A DNA stretch of 64,000 nucleotides, from NCBI GenBank assembly GCA_958296095.1, contig OY282434.1, positions 1,270,001-1,334,000 on the forward strand, read 5' to 3'. The notes beneath the pieces were generated by a model. The model ran no database searches and had not been told where the DNA came from. It saw only the letters and a list, made by a program, of their open reading frames with translations. A program made the position numbers and the translations under genes. The DNA comes from an uncultured Oligoflexales bacterium. GTDB taxonomy: Bacteria > Bdellovibrionota_B > Oligoflexia > Oligoflexales > JAPPIL01. Shown one piece after another: positions 38,526 to 47,220 of the stretch (within the stretch, counting starts at the first letter, position 1; each line of letters starts with the position of its first letter).

Positions 38526-38667
38526 GGCACGTCTGGAAAAATTGGCTGAAATCTTTAATTTTTTAATTTTCGTTTGAGCACCGTCAACTCCACTCAGTTG
38601 GGTTTTAGCTGATCGATGTGCTACCATGTAGAGTAGTCCTAGCGAGAACCACTGCATGAGGGGAAGT

Positions 38668-40068
38668 ATGCGCTATTTACGAGTGTTGTTGCTCTGTTTC
38701 TTGGTCGTGCAGTGCACAGACGACAGCGATGATGAGGCTGGTGCTGACTCGGATAAACAGCTAAAGATCAAGGTCTCCGATGACGGAGAAGGCAAGCACG
38801 ACATCACCGTCACTTTGTGGGACGAAGATGGTGAGGTCGTTAAAGAGGGCGATCATGCCAATGACACAGTGGTGATCAGCTGGCGATGTGATGCCGATGC
38901 GGATTGGGTCGAGGCAGAAGAAACTATCAGCGCTGGTTCGGTGACCACCACCGTAACATTACCCGAGGATAAAGAGCTCAGCGACTGCACCTTCAAGGTC
39001 GAGCACACCGATACTGACCGCGACATAGCTAGTGGTGACTGCACAGGCGATAAATGCACAGATGATGACGCAGCCTCAGACGGTGAGGACGACGATGATG
39101 AGTCCACTAGTAGCACTTGTGGCACGCTGAATACGGCAAACAAATGTGCCACAGGCAAAGTTTATGACAGTAGCAAAGTTGGGATGGCTGCGACCGTGGG
39201 CAACTACAAGACAACGTGTTGCAAAGTATCACCGACAGTTGAACCACCGACAGATGGTGAACAAACGACCTGTAGTGCATTGCACTCAGCGCGTAGCCAT
39301 TGCGGTGCGGGCAAGGAATACGATCCTGCTAGCGCCAATAGATCCACGACTGCCGCTGACTACGCGACGAGATGTTGCATGATTTCCTCCGTGTCGGTAT
39401 CGGCAAGAAACATCAAGAGCATAAGATTTACGCGTGACGATCGTGATTACGGTGCTTACGAATTTACGCTGGCGGTCATCAGAACTAGCAACACCGTGAA
39501 ACTCGGCGGCTGTGCTGGCGGCACGATGTTCTTGCACAAAAACAACACCATCACCAAAGTTCCGTCCACGGGCACGAGATTGGCGATTGGCAACCATACA
39601 GCATTCGTTGTCGGCTCAAAGTTTGGTTGTCGGGTGGTCTACGGCAGTGTCGGCTATAACAACACGGGAGCTACCTTCGCTACGCCGACAAACATAGATT
39701 ATGTGGGGCACTCGTGGGAGGCCATGAAGGGCATACGGTTATGGAAGTATGGACAGTCTGGTACAACTCGTGTTGCCCTGACTCTGGAGACGATAGAAAA
39801 TGGTAATACGGAAAGTCAACCCCGGAAACCAAACCACATCTATATGTCGGTCGATGCGGGGCAGACCTGGAAAAAAGCCTCTGGCTGGCAAGGCCCCTCT
39901 TCCGGTCAGGGGAGATGTGATACATCGAGTGAACCGTGTTGGTTGAATTTTGATAACTGGAATGCTCTTGCCAATTGGTCTGCCACCAGTAGCAACAACC
40001 AGGTCTTGATCAATTACAACTCGTATGCTGGCGAACGGAATGTCTGGTATTACGATGGCGATAACTGA
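38668..40068 (+). CDS. Asp/Cys-rich exported protein with paired Cys modules
   Basis: No family recognised. The ATG at 38668 (with AGGGGAAG just before it) is preferred to that at 38656. The signal sequence MRYLRVLLLCFLVVQC has a near-lipobox. Residues about 15-150 are strongly acidic (runs such as DGEDDDDE). Two similar Cys modules of about 35 residues follow, each C-x8-9-C, a G-K-Y/E-YD step and a closing CC (KTTCCKV and ATRCCMI). The remaining 220 residues are beta-rich, with Asn, Tyr and Trp and a final INYNSYAGERNVWYYDGDN. Together this suggests a calcium-binding or adhesive surface protein; that is inference. Confidence 0.68.
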   Translation: MRYLRVLLLCFLVVQCTDDSDDEAGADSDKQLKIKVSDDGEGKHDITVTLWDEDGEVVKEGDHANDTVVISWRCDADADWVEAEETISAGSVTTTVTLPEDKELSDCTFKVEHTDTDRDIASGDCTGDKCTDDDAASDGEDDDDESTSSTCGTLNTANKCATGKVYDSSKVGMAATVGNYKTTCCKVSPTVEPPTDGEQTTCSALHSARSHCGAGKEYDPASANRSTTAADYATRCCMISSVSVSARNIKSIRFTRDDRDYGAYEFTLAVIRTSNTVKLGGCAGGTMFLHKNNTITKVPSTGTRLAIGNHTAFVVGSKFGCRVVYGSVGYNNTGATFATPTNIDYVGHSWEAMKGIRLWKYGQSGTTRVALTLETIENGNTESQPRKPNHIYMSVDAGQTWKKASGWQGPSSGQGRCDTSSEPCWLNFDNWNALANWSATSSNNQVLINYNSYAGERNVWYYDGDN

Positions 40069-40089
40069 TAGCCAGCAGGAGGGGCTACT

Positions 40090-40350
40090 ACACTCTGCTT
40101 GCCCCAAGCCTCTCGGCAGTTGCCCACACCTCTTGCCTACCGAGGGCTCCATGAACGGCACGGGGAGACCGTACGAAAACTCGACCGCAAATACTGCCAA
40201 TACTGCATACCATGTTATTTTTTTTTGCACGAGGCATGTGCTTGCACCCATCTCAGGGGAGAGTTTCTCGGTAGGTCTGCGCCGTGCCAAGACAACGGAG
40301 GTACGTGGCAGTAGGTGCGCCTCGCCAAGACAACGGCCGTGCACGGCAAT
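40090..40350 (-). repeat. interspersed repeat block
   Basis: Minus-oriented modules B then A (CCTCTTGCCTACCGAGGGCT, GCACGAGGCATGTGC, CGCCTCGCCAAGACAACGG twice). It fills the gap between the Cys-rich protein and the binding-protein gene. Confidence 0.82.
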
Positions 40351-40390
40351 GCCATTGACAAGGCAGGAGGAGGAGGTGTAGCACGCTGGG

Positions 40391-41464
40391 GTGCGATGCG
40401 CTTGTCCCCTGCTTACTTTATGTGTGTATCTCCTGCTCGGTGCTGTTTTCTTGGCTGGCACTGCCGTGGCTGTGCCGCAGCGTGTCGTCTCGACCGCGTT
40501 GCTTGCCGATGAGATTTTGCACGCCCTTATCGGCGACAGCCAGAGGCTTGTAGCACTCTCGGCACTGGCTACGAACGAATTGCACAGCAACATCTATCAC
40601 CTGCCACACTTGCCTGCGGTGCTGAAGGCGACCAGTGTTGAGCACGTGGTTAGCCTGCGTCCTGACCTGATCGTCTACTCGATGTTCAACCGCCCTGAGT
40701 TCGTCAATCTTGCTCGCCACCTAGGTATCGACACCATTGTGCTGCAAAAAACAACGCGGCTAGAGCATATTCTGGCGAATATCGTCCATCTCGGCAAGAG
40801 GGTGGGTGCAGCACTGCGCGCCCAAGCACTGGTCGAGGGGTTGCGGCAGAAATTAATCCACATCGCGGCATCTCGACAGGGACGGGCAAGGCCGCGGGTG
40901 TTGAATTTTTTCGCCGACAACACGGTGATGGGGCTTGGCACGCTGTTTGATGTGATAGTCAAGCATGCAGGCGGTATCAATCTCGCCGCCCAGCAAAAAA
41001 TTCACGGCTTCCGCATTATCAGCAGAGAAATTTTAGCCACGTTGCAACCAGATTTTATCGTCATTCCGACAGGCATCTATCAGCCACAGGAGGTCGTTGC
41101 TCGCTTGAGCAAGGCCTCTGTCTGGAAACATATGCGGGCGGTCAAGCAGCAGAAATTTATTTTCATTCCCAGTCGTGAGCTAATGGCAACTTCACACTAC
41201 GCCTTCGCTGCCTTGGAAAAAATGCACGCGGCTTTTGGCATCTGGGCAACCATGACACCCACAGGTCGCACCGCAGGCAAACACCGCGAGCCGCGCCACC
41301 TGCTACCGTCGAGCAAACGCAAGCGGTTTTTGATTAGCCCTGCTACTTGCAATCGTTACGGTTTTCGATGGCCACCACCAGCCGCTCCATCAGCGTGTCC
41401 ATGTGTCCCATCACCTCATCGATGTGCTTCAGATTGCCCTCTGCCTGCGCCAGGTTATGAATAA
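40391..41464 (+). CDS. periplasmic binding protein of the Fe-siderophore/haem/B12 family
   Basis: A 357-codon frame from GTG at 40391 with a signal peptide (LLTLCVYLLLGAVFLAGTAVA). Family features of BtuF/FhuD-type receptors: QRVVSTALLADEILHALIGD, EHVVSLRPDLIVYSMFNRPE, and HYAFAALEKMHAAFG near residue 280. The ligand, probably a metal chelate, cannot be read, and no permease or ATPase partner is adjacent. The last 60 or so codons are basic and Pro/Cys-rich, do not resemble the family and overlap a small minus-strand gene, so the true end has probably been lost, for example by frameshift after about residue 300. Confidence 0.72.
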   Translation: MRCACPLLTLCVYLLLGAVFLAGTAVAVPQRVVSTALLADEILHALIGDSQRLVALSALATNELHSNIYHLPHLPAVLKATSVEHVVSLRPDLIVYSMFNRPEFVNLARHLGIDTIVLQKTTRLEHILANIVHLGKRVGAALRAQALVEGLRQKLIHIAASRQGRARPRVLNFFADNTVMGLGTLFDVIVKHAGGINLAAQQKIHGFRIISREILATLQPDFIVIPTGIYQPQEVVARLSKASVWKHMRAVKQQKFIFIPSRELMATSHYAFAALEKMHAAFGIWATMTPTGRTAGKHREPRHLLPSSKRKRFLISPATCNRYGFRWPPPAAPSACPCVPSPHRCASDCPLPAPGYE

Positions 41465-41519
41465 TCGCTATCGTGTCAACGATCACACAGAAGGCTATGA
41501 CCATAAGCAAGTATTTCAC
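41343..41519 (-). CDS. small membrane-anchored protein downstream of ftsZ
   Basis: A 58-residue frame from GTG at 41519, preceded by GGGAG at good spacing. It has one hydrophobic helix (KYLLMVIAFCVIVDTIAII) followed by a helical, charged tail (LKHIDEVMGHMDTLMERLVV). It lies 36 bp after the ftsZ stop on the same strand, so it could be co-transcribed. It overlaps the odd C-terminal tail of the binding protein on the other strand; only one of the two is likely to be real there and I favour this one. No family recognised. Confidence 0.42.
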   Translation of the reverse strand: MKYLLMVIAFCVIVDTIAIIHNLAQAEGNLKHIDEVMGHMDTLMERLVVAIENRNDCK

Positions 41520-41554
41520 GCTCAACTCCCATCAAAACATTAGTTACAGTTCAC

Positions 41555-42949
41555 TTAGCTCGGCAGTTCTTTGGGCCCGCTACGCATGAAGGCAGGCACG
41601 TCGAGATCCTGCGCGGGGCTAGTGCGTCCCGCCATCTGAATTGCCTCATCGATGTGGCTGTCAATATCTGCGGCAATACTGCTGGCACTTGTCTCCGGCA
41701 AATCGAGCGCAGGCTGCTCTGGCACAGTATTGAGCGATAGCTGTGGTGTCGGCATCGGCGAGGCAGGGCGAGGTGCAACAGCAGGCACAGGTATAGCATG
41801 CGGTTGAGGCTGTGGTTCAGGAGCAACATGCTGCACGGCGGGCGGCGGCTGTGCCTCTACCGTAGGCCTGGGCACAGGGGCTGGCTGCTCTGGTGGCACG
41901 ACTTGCACGCTGCCCACGGTGTTAGCTCCAGCACGGGTGAGTTTTTGTAGGGGACGCGGCGGCATGCTATCGGTCTTGTCAGCGAAACGATCGACAGGAA
42001 ATCCAGTTGCGATAACCGTGACCCGAATCTCATCGCTCATGTTTTCATCGATGACCGCCCCAAAAATAACATTGGCATCTTCATGGGCAGCACTCTGCAC
42101 CACTGCACAGGCTTCATGCAGCTCTCGCAGTGTGATGTTCTCACCCGCAGTGACATTGATTAAAATTCCCGTCGCTCCCTCGATGTTGATCTCTTCCAAC
42201 AGCGGCGAAGCAATCGCTTGTCGTGAAGCTTGCGTCGCCCGTTCTTTGCCACTGGAAACCCCGATGCCCATAATCGCCTGCCCCATGCTTGACATGACAG
42301 TCTTCACGTCAGCAAAATCAACATTGATAGTGCCAGGCAAGTTGATAATATCGCTAATGCCACGCACCGCGTTGACCAACACGCTGTCAGCAATACGAAA
42401 CGCCTCAATCAAGCTAATGTCCTCGCTGGCAACGCTGAGCAAACGCTGGTTGGGAATGGTAATCAAGGTGTCGACATGCTCACGTAGCCTCTCAATGCCA
42501 ATACCTGCATGACGCTTGCGCCGCTTGCCCTCAAAATCAAACGGAGTTGTCACCACCGCTACCGTCAACGTGCCCAACTCTTTGGCAATCTGCGCCACGA
42601 TCGAAGCCGCACCTGTGCCCGTGCCCCCACCCATGCCAGAGGTGATAAAAATCATGTCGGCATCGCTGAGCATTTCCTGCAACTCATGCCGATCCTCCAA
42701 GGCCGCATCACGACCGATGTCTGGGTTTGCTCCTGCGCCTAAGCCCTTAGTTAGATCTTTGCCAATTTGAATTTTATGTTTGGCTAAAGAATACTTCAAA
42801 GACTGCAAGTCTGTATTAATAACAATGAAATCTATGCCCTGTAAGCCGTTTTGAATCATGGTGTTGACTGCGTTGCCACCTCCACCACCAATACCAACAA
42901 TTTTGATCTTCGCCCCTGGCGGATTGAAGTTTTCCGTGTCCAGAATCAT
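41555..42949 (-). CDS. ftsZ: cell division GTPase FtsZ
   Basis: FtsZ polymerises into the division ring. The protein has 464 residues: a GTPase core with VGIGGGGGNAVNTMI near residue 18 and the tubulin signature GMGGGTGTGAASIVA near 110, then a Pro/Gln-rich linker from about residue 330 (PVPRPTVEAQPPPAVQHV region) that is longer than in E. coli (383 residues in all). It ends with the conserved C-terminal peptide DLDVPAFMRSG, which binds FtsA and ZipA. GAGG precedes the ATG at 42949. The usual ftsA-ftsQ neighbours are not here. Confidence 0.93.
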   Translation of the reverse strand: MILDTENFNPPGAKIKIVGIGGGGGNAVNTMIQNGLQGIDFIVINTDLQSLKYSLAKHKIQIGKDLTKGLGAGANPDIGRDAALEDRHELQEMLSDADMIFITSGMGGGTGTGAASIVAQIAKELGTLTVAVVTTPFDFEGKRRKRHAGIGIERLREHVDTLITIPNQRLLSVASEDISLIEAFRIADSVLVNAVRGISDIINLPGTINVDFADVKTVMSSMGQAIMGIGVSSGKERATQASRQAIASPLLEEINIEGATGILINVTAGENITLRELHEACAVVQSAAHEDANVIFGAVIDENMSDEIRVTVIATGFPVDRFADKTDSMPPRPLQKLTRAGANTVGSVQVVPPEQPAPVPRPTVEAQPPPAVQHVAPEPQPQPHAIPVPAVAPRPASPMPTPQLSLNTVPEQPALDLPETSASSIAADIDSHIDEAIQMAGRTSPAQDLDVPAFMRSGPKELPS

Positions 42950-43246
42950 CGCGCCTCATTCCTCTGCTGGTGTAAATTTTCCCACCTAAGATTATAGGTG
43001 ACCATCTTTTTAAATGTCAAACTTTGTCTTTTTTAGCAAAATTTCCAAGATCACCCCCTCAACGCCTCTCCAAGCGGGGGCGATCACCCCTTAATAATAC
43101 TAAAATGAGGATATTTTGGTGCGCAAGTTGGGAAATTACAAAATAATATCTGTAAGATACAACTTTAGGCTCAAGCAAAAAAAAAAAAAACGGCCGATGC
43201 ACAACATAGAGGGTGATTTTGTGAATTGTCCAATATGGAGGATAAC
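42950..43246. other. intergenic region between ftsZ and an exported-protein gene
   Basis: Divergent control region without a gene. It contains the short hairpin CACCTAAGATTATAGGTG at about 42984-43001 and two close copies of GATCACCCC around 43052 and 43081. Before the right-hand gene is a run of 14 A residues followed by CGGCCGAT, similar to the sequence upstream of 14807. Confidence 0.5.
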
Positions 43247-43906
43247 ATGAGGAAATTACTGATGGGCACTTGGTTGCTAGCGATGCCAACCGCCTACGCC
43301 ACAGAACAGGATAAACGGCTTGCCGATTGGGCTGGCTCGAAAAAAGTGTTTGCCTATGCCTCAGCCTTAGCGCATGCCTTGGATCTTTTGGTTATTGCCA
43401 TCGCCTATGACAGCTACGTAAACAATGGTTTTAAGGATGGCTTGGAGTGTGGTGTTGACGGTAATGACAAAGACGACGGTACTCTTGACACTAATACTAT
43501 CCTTACTACTTGTAATCTTTTTTCGGCGTATTCTGTTAACAATATCAATGCATCATCGATGAGTTCTTACTGGCAGACGATAAAAACCGCCCAGCGCCTC
43601 GAAGGAAAAGCGCGCGATATTTACGTTCCCCTGATACAATATTACAACAGTAACCTTAGCTGGGAAGTTTACAACAGCCGAGTAGCCTGTAACATTTTGT
43701 CTAATCACAGCAGCTTAGTCGCTAACAATTATTACGGTGATTTTGTTGACCGCTATAATACCGAACACGCGGCCTTCAAAGACAAGATGCGGAAAAATAT
43801 TATCAAGGTATATTTTTACGCGGCCAAACGTGCCTATGGGACTTACGCGGCCTACATGAATAGGATCGCCAAGCGCATCAAGAAAGAACACAACTGTGAG
43901 ATGTGA
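43247..43906 (+). CDS. exported alpha-helical protein of unknown function
   Basis: Family not recognised. ATG at 43247 has GGAGG seven bases upstream and gives a signal peptide MRKLLMGTWLLAMPTAYA with cleavage before TEQDK. The mature protein is about 200 residues with four Cys and is mostly helical, Asn/Tyr-rich, with a basic end (RIAKRIKKEHNCEM). The next gene follows immediately, so the two probably form an operon and may work together outside the cytoplasm. Confidence 0.62.
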   Translation: MRKLLMGTWLLAMPTAYATEQDKRLADWAGSKKVFAYASALAHALDLLVIAIAYDSYVNNGFKDGLECGVDGNDKDDGTLDTNTILTTCNLFSAYSVNNINASSMSSYWQTIKTAQRLEGKARDIYVPLIQYYNSNLSWEVYNSRVACNILSNHSSLVANNYYGDFVDRYNTEHAAFKDKMRKNIIKVYFYAAKRAYGTYAAYMNRIAKRIKKEHNCEM

Positions 43907-43911
43907 GTGCT

Positions 43912-44547
43912 ATGCCTTGGTTATTGGTCTTTGTTATATGCGTAGCTTGCCTTAATGGTAAGGGCGGCAGAGATCAGGCAGGGAGCGCCGCGCCCCTGCC
44001 AAAAAAACAGCTGGACGCTAACCCTGCTTCTGAGCAAACAACCAGCAACGATCCCCTCGACCGCGCTAAAAAGGTTACGGTGAGCAAAGACGGCTTGCAG
44101 GTTACGGCTGGCATTTCTCTCGGTGGTATTGTGTCTGAAGCTGAAGCTCGCCTTAGCGGTGACAATGCACATGGTGAGGTCGTTTTCTACTTGAAATGTG
44201 TCGCTGATGATGGCGGCGACATCGACGTTAACTATTTTGACACAACGATAATTTGCCCCGTTGTCGATGAGCTCTCTGATGATGAGCCTGAATGTGATTT
44301 CGAGTGCGAGGGTCATGAATGTAATCCTGAGTGCGAGGCTTATAGATGTGATCCCGAGTGCACTGAGCCAGATGGGAAGTGCCCGCGTCGCATACCTGTT
44401 ATCGACAGCAGGGCAACGCTGTTCTCGTCTGGTGAACAGTTTTATGTCGGTGTGGAGGTTAGCGGTGATCACGATTGTCTGACACTGGTTGCCGAATACA
44501 AAGGTGTCACCGTCGAAGCACAGGTCGATCTCCTCGAAGAGGAGTGA
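43912..44547 (+). CDS. Cys/Glu-rich probable lipoprotein of unknown function
   Basis: A second exported protein, starting at ATG 43912 (GTG at 43903, overlapping the previous stop, is the alternative). The N-terminus MPWLLVFVICVAC ends in a near-lipobox Cys. Residues about 125-155 carry a repeated acidic Cys pattern, CDFECEGHECNPECEAYRCD and CTEPDGKC, spaced two to five residues, suggesting metal binding or a disulfide ladder. Two segments that look like beta strands flank it. No family recognised. Codon use and composition are like the preceding gene. Confidence 0.58.
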   Translation: MPWLLVFVICVACLNGKGGRDQAGSAAPLPKKQLDANPASEQTTSNDPLDRAKKVTVSKDGLQVTAGISLGGIVSEAEARLSGDNAHGEVVFYLKCVADDGGDIDVNYFDTTIICPVVDELSDDEPECDFECEGHECNPECEAYRCDPECTEPDGKCPRRIPVIDSRATLFSSGEQFYVGVEVSGDHDCLTLVAEYKGVTVEAQVDLLEEE

Positions 44548-44626
44548 AGCCATTGGGTGTGGCATCTTTGCTGGCAGTCAGTCGGCGGTTGCTCACAAGG
44601 TCGAACGAGAGGCGAATATCTCTTCC

Positions 44627-44655
44627 TTGCTGATCCTCGCGGTCAGTGCCATAAT
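44627..44655 (+). promoter_or_regulatory. promoter of the AAA ATPase gene
   Basis: TTGCTG (44627-44632), 17 bases, CATAAT (44650-44655) preceded by TGC, an extended -10. It is 63 bp before the ATG at 44719. Confidence 0.45.
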
Positions 44656-44718
44656 AAAACTATGGACTATCCGCATAATATGCGTTACTCAACTCATGCC
44701 ATGGACAGGTGTTAAGAT

Positions 44719-46029
44719 ATGCCTGATGTTAGCATTAGCAAACTTGAGGTAGAGAACGTGCGGTGCTTCGGCAAGAAGCAAGTGCTCAACATCCATCCTG
44801 TGACCATGTTGGTAGGTGAAAATAGCACGGGCAAAACAACACTGCTTGCTTGTCTAGATACACTAGTGCGCTATTTTTCGTCCAAAGCTTTGGATTTCAA
44901 CTTCCCCCCCTACGATATGGGTGGGTTTCAGGACATTGTCAGGGCCGGTTGCGGTGGTTTTCGGCTGACCATGACCGTATGCTTTGCTAGGGATGAGGTT
45001 GACTGGAGCTTTGAGTTCGGTCAATTGCCGGAAAAACCCACCCCCACTATCAAGTCACTGGAGCTACGGTTTAACGATGGCAAAGTTACAATGCAAGCCA
45101 ACCACAACAGACAAGACAACCGCTATCTCGTTAGCAAATACAAGAATAACACCTATACCATAGAGTTTAGCCGCAAGGCACTAGACACTATAGACCTTAC
45201 CATCCTGAGAGAACCATCTGTGCACACCATGGCTGGAGACGATTTTGCCGCACGAGAGTCTTTGGTCTCCTACCTGCAAGAAAAAATCAAGAATCATGGA
45301 GCATGGTGGTTAATTGACGACACGATACGATCTTGGGGGTGTGCTCCGGTTAGAACAAAGCCACGCAGGACATACCATACGGCTGATTTTGGCCAGCTCT
45401 CGGAGGGTGGAGGGGTGTTGTGGCATGCCGCACAGGTAAATTCCGAAGATAAGCAGGCCTGGGACGCACTTCAGAAAAACCTCAGGTATTTTGGCCATGC
45501 ATCTGGACTGTTCGACGATATAATCATCAGGAAAGTCGACACCGGCTCATCGTTCGAGGTGTTGGTCAACATTCGGGGACATCAGGCGAACATCGCCAAC
45601 GTCGGCTATGGACTAAGCCAAATCCTGCCAACTCTGCTCGAACGTCATTTCAAGCCTATGTATCATGCGAACACCAGGGAGCTTCCCAGAAAGATTTACG
45701 TTCAACTACAACAACCAGAAGTTCATCTTCACCCCAAGGCGCAAGCCGAGCTATGCTCTCTCCTAGCTAGTTTAAGTAGGCGTGAGGATACAGTTAAACA
45801 ATCATTTTTAATCGAAACACATGGTGATCAACTCATTAACCGCTTGCGTATCGAAATTAGGTTGAAAAATATCGGACCTGACAACGCATCGCTGGCATAC
45901 CTAGAAGCCACTGGAAATGCGGTGAGGATTCACAACATCTCGTTTGATGAACTTGCTAACATGAAGGGCGTGCCAGAGGGGTATCGGGATTTTTTCCTTG
46001 AGGAAAGTGATCGATTGCACGGTTTTTAG
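44719..46029 (+). CDS. AAA family ATPase of the OLD/DUF3696-like group
   Basis: A 436-residue ATPase of the ABC/SMC-like AAA type. Residues 7-32 read LEVENVRCFGKKQVLNIHPV, and Walker A GENSTGKTT is at about 34-42. Late motifs are VGYGLSQILP (signature region), VQLQQPEVHLHPKAQAEL (Walker B with QPEVHLHP) and FLIETHGDQLINRL (the H-loop form ETHSD). No nuclease domain is fused to it. In known defence modules such ATPases are encoded with a separate effector, and a broken small gene follows after three bases. I infer a former two-gene defence or toxin-like module. A plausible extended -10 promoter lies upstream. Confidence 0.75.
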   Translation: MPDVSISKLEVENVRCFGKKQVLNIHPVTMLVGENSTGKTTLLACLDTLVRYFSSKALDFNFPPYDMGGFQDIVRAGCGGFRLTMTVCFARDEVDWSFEFGQLPEKPTPTIKSLELRFNDGKVTMQANHNRQDNRYLVSKYKNNTYTIEFSRKALDTIDLTILREPSVHTMAGDDFAARESLVSYLQEKIKNHGAWWLIDDTIRSWGCAPVRTKPRRTYHTADFGQLSEGGGVLWHAAQVNSEDKQAWDALQKNLRYFGHASGLFDDIIIRKVDTGSSFEVLVNIRGHQANIANVGYGLSQILPTLLERHFKPMYHANTRELPRKIYVQLQQPEVHLHPKAQAELCSLLASLSRREDTVKQSFLIETHGDQLINRLRIEIRLKNIGPDNASLAYLEATGNAVRIHNISFDELANMKGVPEGYRDFFLEESDRLHGF

Positions 46030-46032
46030 CAA

Positions 46033-46231
46033 ATGTGTGTGATTATAGATGCTGCGGCATACGGCGATTTCTTCAGCCCTGATAATCAGAACATGCGTCC
46101 CATTATCAAATGGATACGCACAACAGGGTGACCAAAAACTAGAAGCCGATTTCAAAAAACATGTAAAGGACGGGAAAATATATAAAAATGCCGAACATCG
46201 CCACCTATTGCAAACATTGACGTGCTCATAA
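46033..46231 (+). pseudogene. frameshifted small partner of the AAA ATPase (PIN-like?)
   Basis: ATG at 46033, three bases after the ATPase stop, starts MCVIIDAAAYGDFFSP...PIIKWI, like small PIN-type nucleases whose N-terminus reads MCVIIDAN. The frame stops at 46131. Another frame continues KLEADFKKHVKDGKIYK, as expected for the next part of such a protein, and stops at 46231. At least one frameshift and a deletion have therefore destroyed it. Family assignment is from memory and tentative. Confidence 0.5.
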
Positions 46232-46369
46232 GGTGGTTACGAAGAAACCCTCTCCAAAACAGAAGTCTCGCGCTTCACATACGTTGCAACCAAAGAACGT
46301 TATGCTGTGCCATCTCCCCATATAAAATCTAAGTAACGCGGAATATCGGGTTTTTTTCAGGGGGTCACT

Positions 46370-46728
46370 ACACTTAGCCCTTACCGCCGTTGTCTTGGCA
46401 GGGCGCAGTGGAGCTAGTCCCTTAGCACATGTCTCCGTAGTCTTGGCACGGCGCAGACCTACCGAGAAACTCTCCCCTGAACAGGTGCAAACACATGCCT
46501 TATGCAAAGAAATAATCTGGTTGCAGTATTGGCAATATCTGCGGTCGTTTTCGCACGGTCTACCCGTGCCGTTCATGGAGCTCTTGGTAGGCAAGAGGTG
46601 GGGGCAACTGCGAAAAGACTTGGGAGCAAGCCTGAGCGCAATAGCAAGAGGCCTGAGCGCAAGCAGCGAGCTAGGAAGCGAGCGATACAAAAAGCCGCAG
46701 CGTAGCGTAGCGCGTAGCGCGCCACGGC
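46370..46728 (+). repeat. interspersed repeat block abutting Rpn copy 2
   Basis: Plus-oriented modules A, B and C. Just before it, 46333-46370 has a CGGAATATCGGGTTTTTTTC piece shared with 1430, 7440 and 37723. The right end (GCGTAGCGCGCCACGGCG) touches the TAG stop of the minus-strand Rpn gene. Confidence 0.85.
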
Positions 46729-46847
46729 GCTAGGCACGTTTGCGTTTGAGCTTGGTCAGGTCACCGCGCTTGAGGCCTGTTGTACGGCAAATGACCTCAA
46801 TGCTCATGCCCTCCTCAAGCATGCGCAATGCTACTTTGGCCAGCCCC

Positions 46848-46991
46848 TCGGCTTTGCCCTCGGCTTTGCCCTCGGCTTTGCCCTCGGCTTTGCCCTCGGC
46901 TTTGCCCTCGGCTTTGCCCTCGGCTTTGCCCTCGGCTTTGCCCTCGGCTTTGCCCTCGGCTTTGCCCTCGGCCTTGCCCTCGGCCTTGCCT
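46848..46991 (-). repeat. 12-bp VNTR (KAEG x12) in Rpn copy 2
   Basis: Twelve tandem copies of a 12-bp unit (CTCGGCTTTGCC on the plus strand; two variants with CTCGGCCTTGCC) encoding KAEG. Copy 1 at about 36792-36815 has only two. Unit length keeps the frame, so the number can vary freely. Confidence 0.92.
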
Positions 46992-47149
46992 TTGGCTAGT
47001 CCCTTCTTAAAGCCCTGCTCAAGCCAGCCCTCTTGACCAATTTTGATGGTGCGCATCAGTCTATCCTCCACTTTGTTGATACAACCAGCCTCGATTTCCT
47101 CTAGCAGACCCATGTCGAAACCGCCATCGGATTCGACAAGACAGTTGGT

Positions 47150-47220
47150 TCGCTACGCTGCGCTTGGCTCTTTAGTAACGCTCGCTTGCTAGCTCGCTCT
47201 TTGTCCTCAAACCTCTCTGC
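47150..47220 (-). repeat. repeat segment breaking Rpn copy 2
   Basis: About 71 bp of module C and adjoining repeat (TTTAGTAACGCTCGCTTGC, CCTCAAACCTCTCTGC) stand where copy 1 has 17 bp (CACCTGCCCCGTCAATC). No target-site duplication; again a replacement. Confidence 0.8.

Noticed and set aside
44548-44718. Frame 44489-44752 as a small membrane protein
   Set aside because: Overlaps the end of the upstream lipoprotein and the start of the ATPase, has no ribosome binding site and covers a likely promoter.
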